12,513 nt of DNA from Hyphomicrobiales bacterium (GTDB lineage: Bacteria; Pseudomonadota; Alphaproteobacteria; Rhizobiales; Hyphomicrobiaceae). The stretch lies in NCBI GenBank assembly GCA_017304275.1, contig JAFKKW010000331.1:2444-14956 (forward strand), given 5' to 3'. Made by a program: the position numbers and the translations under genes. Shown one piece after another: positions 5,980 to 12,011 of the stretch. Numbering within the stretch: the first letter of the stretch is position 1; the number at the start of each line of letters is the position of its first letter. Below the pieces are notes generated by a model that saw only the letters and a list, made by a program, of their open reading frames with translations, was not told where the DNA came from and made no database searches.

Positions 5980-7035
5980 CTACCGCTCAACGATGTTATA
6001 GCTCGCATCAACGAGGCGGCCGCTTACAGCCTCAGTAGGCGGCGGCGTGGGCTCAGCGCCTGGGAAGGTCGAAGTCTCGCCGTCTGATGCTGGAAGAACC
6101 GTAACGATATAAATACCACCTCTTGATCGTGGGATGAGCACGATCGTTGAGGCAGTGTCATCACACATCAACTTCAGACTCACTACGCCGTCCTTCGCGG
6201 GGAGCTTAGCGCTCGCGTGACGACCTTTGCAGTTGGCGGACGCGCGACCAGCAAGGCCTGCTAACGCCTCGTCCGAGGTCTCATTAGGACGGACCATCAC
6301 GCCGCCGATGACGCCAGGCGAGAGCCACATGGCATCGTAAAAATTGAGCTCCGCCGGAATCGTGTCCACCACCGTGAAGCCGTCGATTTTGGCTGCCGAC
6401 AGGAGATTGGCAGTTAGCGTCGCTGCTTCGACTCGAACTGCGTCCCTCGAACGATCGTTATCTGGGGCGGGCGCCGCGGCAAACGGGTTAGACGTTCCTG
6501 TGGGAGCCGACGCAAATGGATTAGTGCCACTGCTCTCGCCCGCAACCATAGTGCTCGTGCAGCGCAGAGCAGCGTCTAGTGACTTCGATGAGTTCGTGAG
6601 GTCGAAGCTGAATGTCTCACCCGCGGCTTCGATATGAAGCGTTCGCCCGGCTTTGAAGAGCTTGAATAGAGTGGAGCTGTCGAGCAATTCAATCTCTACC
6701 ATGTTGGGACCATTCACTCTCGCGGTGCCGTGAAGAATACGGTTCCGATCAACTTGGTAGCGAATTGGATGCTGACCTCCCTGTGGCAAGTTCCACGACT
6801 CATTAAACAGGCTCATAGACCAGCCGAAGTCGCGACCGATCGCAAACAATAGAACAATGCCGCTTCGGTAGCTTATCCCTGCCGCGCAGTGATTAAACCG
6901 TCCTGTCTGGTCGTTCGTGTAGGCGCCTATGTGCCAGCCATACAATCCTGTCGACCAGACTTCGCGAGAATGCCCAGCACCGCTCGTGAGCAAGAGGAGC
7001 AATCCGATGAACCCGACTTGGCGCGCTGCTCTCAT
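5980..7035 (-). CDS. Two-domain exported hypothetical protein with NPFA-repeat linker
   Basis: A 351-residue exported protein of unknown function. The signal peptide is residues 1-23 (MRAARQVGFIGLLLLLTSGA, then GHS). The N-terminal domain, 25-160, is beta-rich (GWHIGAYTNDQTGRFNHC, then FGWSMSLFNESWNL) with Cys50 and Cys159. The linker at 170-192 repeats TNPFASAPTG and TSNPFAAAP. The C-terminal domain, 200-315, has Cys269 and Cys291. One disulphide per domain is plausible in the periplasm. The end is Pro-rich. The ATG at 7035 has GAGGAG eight bases upstream, and an ATG at 7065 has none. By eye the G+C is near half, well below the neighbours, suggesting transfer. The fold recalls IalB-like envelope proteins, but I cannot confirm that. 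Confidence 0.78.
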   Translation of the reverse strand: MRAARQVGFIGLLLLLTSGAGHSREVWSTGLYGWHIGAYTNDQTGRFNHCAAGISYRSGIVLLFAIGRDFGWSMSLFNESWNLPQGGQHPIRYQVDRNRILHGTARVNGPNMVEIELLDSSTLFKLFKAGRTLHIEAAGETFSFDLTNSSKSLDAALRCTSTMVAGESSGTNPFASAPTGTSNPFAAAPAPDNDRSRDAVRVEAATLTANLLSAAKIDGFTVVDTIPAELNFYDAMWLSPGVIGGVMVRPNETSDEALAGLAGRASANCKGRHASAKLPAKDGVVSLKLMCDDTASTIVLIPRSRGGIYIVTVLPASDGETSTFPGAEPTPPPTEAVSGRLVDASYNIVER

Positions 7036-7065
7036 GGGTGCTGCTCCTCTGAAAAACATCAGCAC

Positions 7066-7370
7066 CAGGATATTTTCGATTCACGCTCGGCTTCCACAGC
7101 AGCGTTTCATCTGTGCACAGTTAAATGCCGGGGTGGCTTCGGAGCAGCAGCCTGCTTTACTTCCTGGCGTTTGCCATCAACGAAAACCCACTCCTCGGCC
7201 GACTTGACCGAGCAGCAGGTGATGACGCTCTCGACCCACAAGACGCCATCGGCGGCCCGGCCGCGGCCCAGCGGCGTGACTTCGTCGACGGCATGTCGAC
7301 GGTATGGAGAACGAAGCAGGCGCAGGAGTGGAAAAACGCCCGGCGCGCAAAGCTAACGCATTGAAATAGC
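7066..7370. other. Gap with no intact gene before tRNA-Gln
   Basis: About 300 bases between the low-G+C exported protein gene and tRNA-Gln. The only structure seen is a coding-looking frame on minus, listed separately. No promoter boxes for the exported protein gene were clear. Confidence 0.4.
7107..7352 (-). pseudogene. Coding-looking frame without a start codon, possible gene remnant
   Basis: This minus-strand frame is open for 81 codons after TAG at 7353-7355. It reads RHAVDEVTPLGRGRAADGVL, then WVESVITCCSVKSAEEWVF and VDGKRQEVK. Between about 7180 and 7293 nearly every codon ends in G or C, as in genuine genes here, while the two other minus frames look random. There is no ATG, and the only GTG is near the end. 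A TTG at 7239-7241 has no ribosome site. It is best read as the 3' part of a decayed gene, though a 44-residue protein from the TTG is possible. I do not recognise the family. Confidence 0.33.
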
Positions 7371-7445
7371 TGGCTGGGACGGGAGGGTTCGAACCTCCGA
7401 ATGGCGGAATCAAAATCCGCTGCCTTACCACTTGGCTACGTCCCA
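7371..7445 (-). tRNA. tRNA-Gln (anticodon UUG)
   Basis: A 75-base cloverleaf. The acceptor stem TGGGACG pairs with CGTCCCA, the discriminator is G and CCA is encoded. The anticodon arm is GCGGA-TTTTGAT-TCCGC, with TTG at positions 34-36, reading CAA. The T arm is GGAGG-TTCGAAC-CCTCC. All stems are perfect. Confidence 0.97.
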
Positions 7446-7487
7446 AAACCGGCCATGCGCTTCCGATGACGGGAGCTTGGGCGCCGC

Positions 7488-7516
7488 ACCATAGTGACAG
7501 CGGCCCGCCTCGGCAA
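7488..7516 (-). promoter_or_regulatory. Promoter of tRNA-Gln
   Basis: On minus, TTGCCG (plus 7511-7516), exactly 17 bases, then TATGGT (plus 7488-7493). Initiation near 7481 would give a 5' leader of about 35 bases. The boxes are divergent from those of tRNA-Pro. Confidence 0.55.
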
Positions 7517-7565
7517 TCCTCGTTGAGGCAATACGCACCGCCGCAAGAATTCGGCTGCGGGTCGC

Positions 7566-7594
7566 TTGCCCTACCCCTGACCTGTCGCTATAAA
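7566..7594 (+). promoter_or_regulatory. Promoter of tRNA-Pro
   Basis: TTGCCC (7566-7571), 17 bases, TATAAA (7589-7594). Initiation near 7601 would place the whole left arm of the flanking inverted repeat (7631-7657) inside the primary transcript. Confidence 0.6.
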
Positions 7595-7630
7595 GCCGCC
7601 TCGCGCTTCGGCCCCACTCGGCGGCCGGAG

Positions 7631-7767
7631 GGCTTTTCACAAGACGTCGAGGCATTGCGGTCGGGCGGAGCGTAGCGCAGCCTGGTAGCGCACTTGCTTC
7701 GGGAGCAAGGGGTCGGGAGTTCGAATCTCCCCGCTCCGACCAATGCCCTCGACGCTTGGTGAAAGCC
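7631..7767. repeat. Inverted repeat of about 27 bases enclosing tRNA-Pro
   Basis: The left arm 7631-7657 (GGCTTTTCACAAG...CATTG) is complementary to the right arm 7741-7767 (CAATGCCCTCG...AAAGCC). Aligned base by base they make 25 pairs interrupted by single-base bulges at 7634, 7644, 7748 and 7758. The right arm begins within the encoded CCA. The left arm ends eight bases before the tRNA. In the precursor RNA the arms could form a long stem with the cloverleaf at its tip. Confidence 0.85.
7666..7742 (+). tRNA. tRNA-Pro (anticodon CGG)
   Basis: A 77-base cloverleaf. The acceptor stem CGGAGCG pairs with CGCTCCG, the discriminator is A and CCA is encoded. The D arm is GCGC-AGCCTGGTA-GCGC. The anticodon arm is CTTGC-TTCGGGA-GCAAG, with CGG reading CCG. 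The T arm is GGGAG-TTCGAAT-CTCCC. All stems are perfect. Confidence 0.97.
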
Positions 7768-7914
7768 GGTCTCGCGCCGCCACCGAAACCGCCACCGACA
7801 AGCAATGGGCCGGAAACGAGCGCTCGTTCGTTCTATCCGGCATGGCACGCGCTCGCAGGCGCCGCCGACATGGATCCGAGGCGCCCGCGCGTGGGTCGTA
7901 GGGAAAGGGAGCGC

Positions 7915-8283
7915 CTACCTCTTGGGCTGCATGGCTTCCGTCACCAGCCGCCCGAGCTCCTGAGCCTGCAGCGCATAGGCTTGCATCTGCGACTGCGCGA
8001 AGCGGCTCTGATGCGCGAGGATCTCCTGGATGTCCTTGGCGCTCGCGAGATCGCTTGCCAGCGCGAATGCGGCTTCCGCATTCTGCTTGGCGAACTTCGT
8101 CGCCCGGTCCTGAACCGCCCGGAAACCGGCGGACATGTCGTTGGCGGGAAGCGATTTCGTCCAGAAGCTCATCGCCTGCGTCATCGCGTCCATGAACTGG
8201 CCATAAGCCGCCCGGGCCTGATCCACGTTCTTCTCGGCGAGGTCGCGCATCTGCTGTGGGATTTCAAAGGGATTCTGGGACAT
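7915..8283 (-). CDS. Phasin family protein
   Basis: A 122-residue helical protein of the phasin family, which coats polyhydroxyalkanoate granules or acts as a small cytosolic chaperone. It starts MSQNPFEIPQQMRDLAEKNV and is almost all amphipathic helix. The family-typical stretch AKDIQEILAHQSRFAQSQMQ followed by AYALQAQELG is at 83-111. The ATG at 8283 is fixed by GGAGAAG six bases upstream. The frame stays open to 8382, but those residues are unlike a phasin. It is not next to phaC or phaR here, and pirin lies upstream on the same strand with a 113-base gap, so it probably has its own promoter. Confidence 0.9.
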   Translation of the reverse strand: MSQNPFEIPQQMRDLAEKNVDQARAAYGQFMDAMTQAMSFWTKSLPANDMSAGFRAVQDRATKFAKQNAEAAFALASDLASAKDIQEILAHQSRFAQSQMQAYALQAQELGRLVTEAMQPKR

Positions 8284-8396
8284 GAGCTTCTCCGGCTTTT
8301 TACTCGACGTCGGGGGGAACGCCTTATTCGTAACCCCTATTGCGCGCCGCGCATACCAGCTTCTTGCGCGCAGGGACGCCACGCCACAGCCGGAAA

Positions 8397-9314
8397 CTAC
8401 TCCGGAGCCGGGATAAACTCCTCCTGATCGGTCGGCACCGGGTCAAATCTCCGCGCCTTCCAATCGGCTTTGGCCGCCGCGATCCGATCCTCCGAGGAGG
8501 AGACGAAATTCCACCAGATATGGCGCGGCCCGTCCATCGGCTCGCCGCCAAGCAGCATGATCCGCGCCATCGACATGGCCAGGATCGAGATCCGGTCTCC
8601 CGGCCGGAACACGAGCAGGCGGCCGTCCCCATACCTTTGCCCCGCGATGTCGATCTCGCCGGAGACGACATAGATCGCCCGCTCGTCGTAGTCGGGATCG
8701 AGCGGCAGCACCGCGCCGGGAGCCAGCACGGCCTCGGCATAGAAGCAGTCGTGAGGAAACGACGCCGGCGCGTGCGCCCCGTAAAGCGCACCCATGATGA
8801 GCCGCACCGTCTTGCCCTCGCCGGTGATGCGCGGCAGCGCCGTCGAGTCGAAGTGCGCGAACGTCGGCGCGTCCTCCTCGTGCGCTTTCGGCAGCGCCGC
8901 CCACGCCTGCAGGCCGAACAGCCGCGAGCCCTGCGCGCGCGTCTCCGCGCTCGAGCGCTCGGAATGCACGATCCCCCGCCCCGCCGACATCAGGTTCAAT
9001 TCGCCCGGCTTGATGGCAAGCTCCGTTCCGAGGCTGTCGCGATGCATGAGCTCGCCGGCAAAGAGATAGGTCACGGTCGCCAGGCCGATATGCGGGTGCG
9101 GCCGCACGTCGACGCCGTTGCCGATCAGGAACTCGGCCGGACCCATTTGGTCGAAAAAGATGAAAGGCCCCACCATCTGCCTTCCCTTCGCGGGAAGGGC
9201 ACGGCGCACCTCGAAGCCGCCGAGGTCTCTGGCCCGCGGAATGATGATCTGTTCGATCGCCTCGCACGACGCGGAGTCACCCGGCTTCGGATCGTCGCAA
9301 GGCTGCCAGCTCAT
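8397..9314 (-). CDS. Pirin family protein
   Basis: A 305-residue bicupin of the pirin family, typically an iron-binding protein. Some members have quercetin dioxygenase activity and others act as regulators. The four metal ligands of the N-terminal cupin are present: His73 and His75 in RPHPHIGLATVTYLF, and His117 and Glu119 in GRGIVHSE. The C-terminal cupin spans about 180-275, with DERAIYVVSGEIDI. The cell location should be cytosolic, as there is no signal peptide. AGGAGGAG lies five bases before the ATG. Function beyond metal binding cannot be read from sequence. Phasin lies downstream on the same strand, and AtzG-like is divergent. Confidence 0.93.
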   Translation of the reverse strand: MSWQPCDDPKPGDSASCEAIEQIIIPRARDLGGFEVRRALPAKGRQMVGPFIFFDQMGPAEFLIGNGVDVRPHPHIGLATVTYLFAGELMHRDSLGTELAIKPGELNLMSAGRGIVHSERSSAETRAQGSRLFGLQAWAALPKAHEEDAPTFAHFDSTALPRITGEGKTVRLIMGALYGAHAPASFPHDCFYAEAVLAPGAVLPLDPDYDERAIYVVSGEIDIAGQRYGDGRLLVFRPGDRISILAMSMARIMLLGGEPMDGPRHIWWNFVSSSEDRIAAAKADWKARRFDPVPTDQEEFIPAPE

Positions 9315-9340
9315 CCGCTCCTCCTAATCGGCGAGTTAAT

Positions 9341-9368
9341 AAGATAGCGAGTCGCCGCGCGAGCGCAA
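9341..9368 (-). promoter_or_regulatory. Possible promoter of the pirin gene
   Basis: On minus, TTGCGC (plus 9363-9368), 16 bases, TATCTT (plus 9341-9346). Initiation near 9334 would leave a leader of about 20 bases that holds the AGGAGGAG ribosome site. Confidence 0.35.
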
Positions 9369-9452
9369 AAGATCCCTCTTGAAACACCTCCGCGTACCGA
9401 TACCGTGCGAGTGGAGATAAGATCGATATCCGGAAATGATAGACGTGATGGC

Positions 9453-9647
9453 ATGACGACAGACCAAACATCCTGCTGGATCGACGCCGCAGCCGCCAAT
9501 CTCGGAATCGCCATCGATCCCGAATGGAAACCCAACGTCGCAATGTTCGTCGAGGTTGCACGCTCCATGGCGCGGCTCGTTGAAGCCACCGGCGCCGCGT
9601 CCACGAGTGAAGCCGCGCCGGTCTTCACGCCTCGCGACGCCGAATAA
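9453..9647 (+). CDS. AtzG-like small amidase partner subunit (DUF4089 type)
   Basis: A 64-residue protein resembling AtzG, the small subunit that binds and stabilises the amidase AtzE (1-carboxybiuret hydrolase). The family pattern is clear: an N-terminal helix (CWIDAAAANLGIAIDPEWKPN), a second helix (VAMFVEVARSMARLV), then the conserved tail APVFTP. The ATG at 9453 gives the normal family length. An in-frame GTG at 9405 would add 16 unrelated residues. The ribosome site is poor. The stop TAA shares its last A with the ATG of the amidase (TAATG), so translation is probably coupled. Confidence 0.82.
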   Translation: MTTDQTSCWIDAAAANLGIAIDPEWKPNVAMFVEVARSMARLVEATGAASTSEAAPVFTPRDAE

Positions 9648-11050
9648 TGAGCGCAGTCCTGCCGACCGGGGCGACCGCCATCTCCCGCGCCGTCGCTGAG
9701 GGCGAGGCGTCCGCCGAAGAGATCGCGCGCGCCGCCCTTGCGCGGATCGACGCCCGCAACGCCGAGATCGGTGCCTTCACCGACCTGACCCGCGAGCGCG
9801 CCCTGGCCGAGGCGAGGGCCGTCGACCGCGCGCGCGCCGGGGGCAACGCGTTGGGACCGCTCGCGGGCGTGCCTTACGCCGTCAAGAACCTCTACGCGAT
9901 CGCCGGCATCTCGACGCGGGCGGGCTCGAAGATCAGCGCCGCCGATCCGCCCGCCGCCGGCGACGCCCTCCTTGTCTCGCGCATGAAGGCGGCGGGCGCC
10001 GTGCTTCTCGGCGCGCTCAACATGGGCGAGTACGCCTACGACTTCACGGGCGAGAACGCGCACTACGGGCCGTCGCGCAACCCGCTCGACACCACGCGCA
10101 TGACCGGCGGATCATCCGGCGGATCGGCGGCCGCCGTCGCGGCCGGCTTCGTGCCCGTGTCCCTCGGCTCCGACACCAACGGCTCCATCCGCGTTCCGGC
10201 AGCCTTCTGCGGGCTCTACGGCCTGAAACCGACCTACGGCCGCCTGCCGCGCACGGGCACCTTTCCGTTCTGCGACAGCCTCGACCACGTGGGCCCCTTC
10301 GCGCGTTCCGTCGCAGACCTCGCCCTCGTCTACGACGCACTGCGCGGCCATGACCCGTCCGATCCCGTCTGCGCCGATCGCCCTGCCGAAGTGCTCACGC
10401 CGGCGATCGTCATGGGCCACGCCGGCCTGCGCATCGCCGTCGCCACCGGGTACTTCCGCGCCGATGCCGATCCCGGCGCGCTCGCGGCGCTCGACCGTGC
10501 GGCCAAGGCGCTCGGGGCGACGGGCGAGATCGACATCCCGCAGGCCGCCGAGGCGCGCGCGGCCGCTTTCCTCATCACCAACGCCGAAGGCAGCGCGCTG
10601 CATCTGGAGCGCATCCGCCATCGGCCGGCCGACTTCGATCCCGACACGCGCGACCGCTTCATCGCCGGCGCCCTGTTGCCCGCAAGCTGGTATGTCGCAG
10701 CCCAACGCTTCCGCCGCATGTTCGAGAACATCCTGGCGGACATCTTCCGCCGCTACGACGTGATCCTTGCGCCGGCTACCCCGACCAGCGCACCGCGCCT
10801 CGGCCAGAAGACGCTCACGATCGGCGGCAAGGAGGTGCCTCTGCGAGCGCACATGGGCATCTACACGCAACCGATCTCCTTCATCGGCCTGCCGGTCGCT
10901 GCCGTTCCGATCCGGAGCGGAGCCGCGATGCCGTACGGCATCCAGGTGATCGCTCCACCCTGGCGCGAGGACCTGTGCCTCCGCGTCGCCGCGAGCCTCG
11001 AAGCCGCAGGTCTCTACCTCCCGGACGCGACCCCTACGACCCACATTTGA
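9647..11050 (+). CDS. AtzE-like amidase (amidase signature family)
   Basis: A 467-residue amidase-signature hydrolase. The Lys-cisSer-Ser triad is Lys80 (GVPYAVKNL), Ser156 in TGGSSGGS and Ser180 in DTNGSIR, with the spacing usual for the family. The one-base overlap with an AtzG-like partner separates it from GatA, which works with GatB/GatC, and points to AtzE, 1-carboxybiuret hydrolase, which forms an AtzG-AtzE complex. Neither cyanuric acid hydrolase (atzD) nor allophanate hydrolase (atzF) is in the window, so the real substrate may be another amide in nitrogen metabolism. It is cytosolic with no signal peptide. It faces the AraC-family gene, with a palindromic repeat between. Confidence 0.9.
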   Translation: MSAVLPTGATAISRAVAEGEASAEEIARAALARIDARNAEIGAFTDLTRERALAEARAVDRARAGGNALGPLAGVPYAVKNLYAIAGISTRAGSKISAADPPAAGDALLVSRMKAAGAVLLGALNMGEYAYDFTGENAHYGPSRNPLDTTRMTGGSSGGSAAAVAAGFVPVSLGSDTNGSIRVPAAFCGLYGLKPTYGRLPRTGTFPFCDSLDHVGPFARSVADLALVYDALRGHDPSDPVCADRPAEVLTPAIVMGHAGLRIAVATGYFRADADPGALAALDRAAKALGATGEIDIPQAAEARAAAFLITNAEGSALHLERIRHRPADFDPDTRDRFIAGALLPASWYVAAQRFRRMFENILADIFRRYDVILAPATPTSAPRLGQKTLTIGGKEVPLRAHMGIYTQPISFIGLPVAAVPIRSGAAMPYGIQVIAPPWREDLCLRVAASLEAAGLYLPDATPTTHI

Positions 11051-11070
11051 TCGCACCACATCGTCCCGCC

Positions 11071-11144
11071 CGTCATTCCCGCCAAGCGACGGCGCAGCCG
11101 CGTGCAGAGCGGGAATCCAGCGCAAGACTCCGATCGCAATAGAT
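11071..11144. repeat. Palindromic interspersed repeat, short copy
   Basis: A second copy of the element at 706-862, matching its first half. The shared order is gtcatYcc, gccaagcga, ggcgcagcc, then gggaNccagc, aagactcc and atcgcRatag. ATTCCCGC (11075-11082) and GCGGGAAT (11109-11116) form a perfect eight-base stem, and the two bases changed from the first copy preserve this stem. The second half is missing. Like the first copy, it fills the space between two convergent genes. Confidence 0.78.
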
Positions 11145-11158
11145 CTTTGTGCCTTCGT

Positions 11159-11947
11159 TCAACCTCGCCGCACCCTGCGCAGGCTGGGCGACGCCGGTGC
11201 GCCGAACGTCTGCCGGAACGCGCGGCCGAAATGCGCCTGATCGTAGAAGCCGGCACGATGCGCCGCGTCCGTGAAGCTGCTCCCCGCAACGATCTCCGCG
11301 ATGGCCGCGCGCAGTCGCTGCCACATCCGGAAGCGCCGGAACGGAACGCCGACCTCGGCCGCGAACAGATGCTGAAACCGCGAGGACGACAGTCCGACGT
11401 CGTGCGCCGCCGCCGCTGCAGAGCGGACATCCTCCGCGTCCGTCGAAAGCGAGGCCACGGCCCGCGCGATCCGCGCATCGAGCGTGCGCCGCGCGCGTGG
11501 TTTCGCAAACCCGAGAAGATCGTCCAACGCCTCCGTGACGGGCGCGCCGTCTGTCGCTTCATAGAGATCGCGAATGAGCGTCCTGATGCCGCTCGCGCCG
11601 ACCAGCGCGCCACCCTCGTCGCGGACCTGCGAAACGAACGGCATCAGCGCCTCCGCGCCGGCTTCGCTGGGCTCGAGATAGAGAACCGCCAGCGGCTGCC
11701 CGTCGGCGTCGAACTCATAGGACACGCCGGCCGGAATGACGGCCGCCTCGCAGGAAACCCAGTCGCCGCCTCCGACCCGCAACCGGATTGCCTCATAGAG
11801 CCCCGTCAGCAGCACCGGAACGCTGTGCATGTGCGGCGCGTGATGTCCGAGCGGTCCCACGAACAGCGCGCGGCCCGGCTCGAGATGCCAGATCGGCAGC
11901 GTCGGCCGCCCGCCGTCGTCCTCCGCCGTCGCAGCACGTTCGTACAA
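11159..11947 (-). CDS. AraC-family transcriptional regulator with N-terminal cupin
   Basis: The N-terminal half is a cupin sensor domain (PIWHLEPGRALFVGPLGHHA, then PHMHSVPVLLTGLYEA). The C-terminal 100 residues are two helix-turn-helix motifs. The first is around AAAAAHDVGLSSSRFQHLFA, and the second ends with the family signature FTDAAHRAGFYDQAHFGRAF, then RQTFGAPAS. The start is uncertain because there is no ATG. TTG at 11947 is preferred since AGGAAAGGGG lies six bases upstream and the domain follows directly. GTG at 12007 or 12004, or TTG at 12019, would reach or overlap the divergent hydrolase gene without a ribosome site. It most likely controls that divergent gene. Confidence 0.88.
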   Translation of the reverse strand: MYERAATAEDDGGRPTLPIWHLEPGRALFVGPLGHHAPHMHSVPVLLTGLYEAIRLRVGGGDWVSCEAAVIPAGVSYEFDADGQPLAVLYLEPSEAGAEALMPFVSQVRDEGGALVGASGIRTLIRDLYEATDGAPVTEALDDLLGFAKPRARRTLDARIARAVASLSTDAEDVRSAAAAAHDVGLSSSRFQHLFAAEVGVPFRRFRMWQRLRAAIAEIVAGSSFTDAAHRAGFYDQAHFGRAFRQTFGAPASPSLRRVRRG

Positions 11948-12011
11948 GCGATCCCCTTTCCTCACCGCTACCGTCAGCAACTGCGCATAGCAATTCGGAG
12001 CCACCACCTCA

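Noticed and set aside
7334..7360. Terminator for tRNA-Gln (GGGCGTTTTT on minus)
   Set aside because: A T-run follows a G/C-rich stretch, but the only stem that fits has three or four pairs with too small a loop, so it does not meet a terminator standard.
7588..7848. Overlapping minus-strand frames reading GEIRTPDPLLPKQVRYQAA and similar
   Set aside because: These are antisense translations of tRNA-Pro(CGG), a well-known false protein that arises over tRNA genes.
8388..8403. CCGGA...TCCGG hairpin at the pirin stop codon as a terminator
   Set aside because: It has a five-base stem only, overlaps the stop codon, and is not followed by T residues on either strand.
8340..9347. Long plus-strand frame over the pirin gene
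   Set aside because: It is a shadow frame rich in Arg, Pro, Ala and His caused by high G+C. The opposite strand encodes a complete pirin with all metal ligands and a strong ribosome site.
10112..11125. Long minus-strand frame over the amidase, and other long antisense frames (1032-2096, 3218-4639, 11102-12259 on plus)
   Set aside because: All lie opposite genes with clear family motifs, have compositions typical of shadow frames, and lack ribosome sites or recognisable domains.
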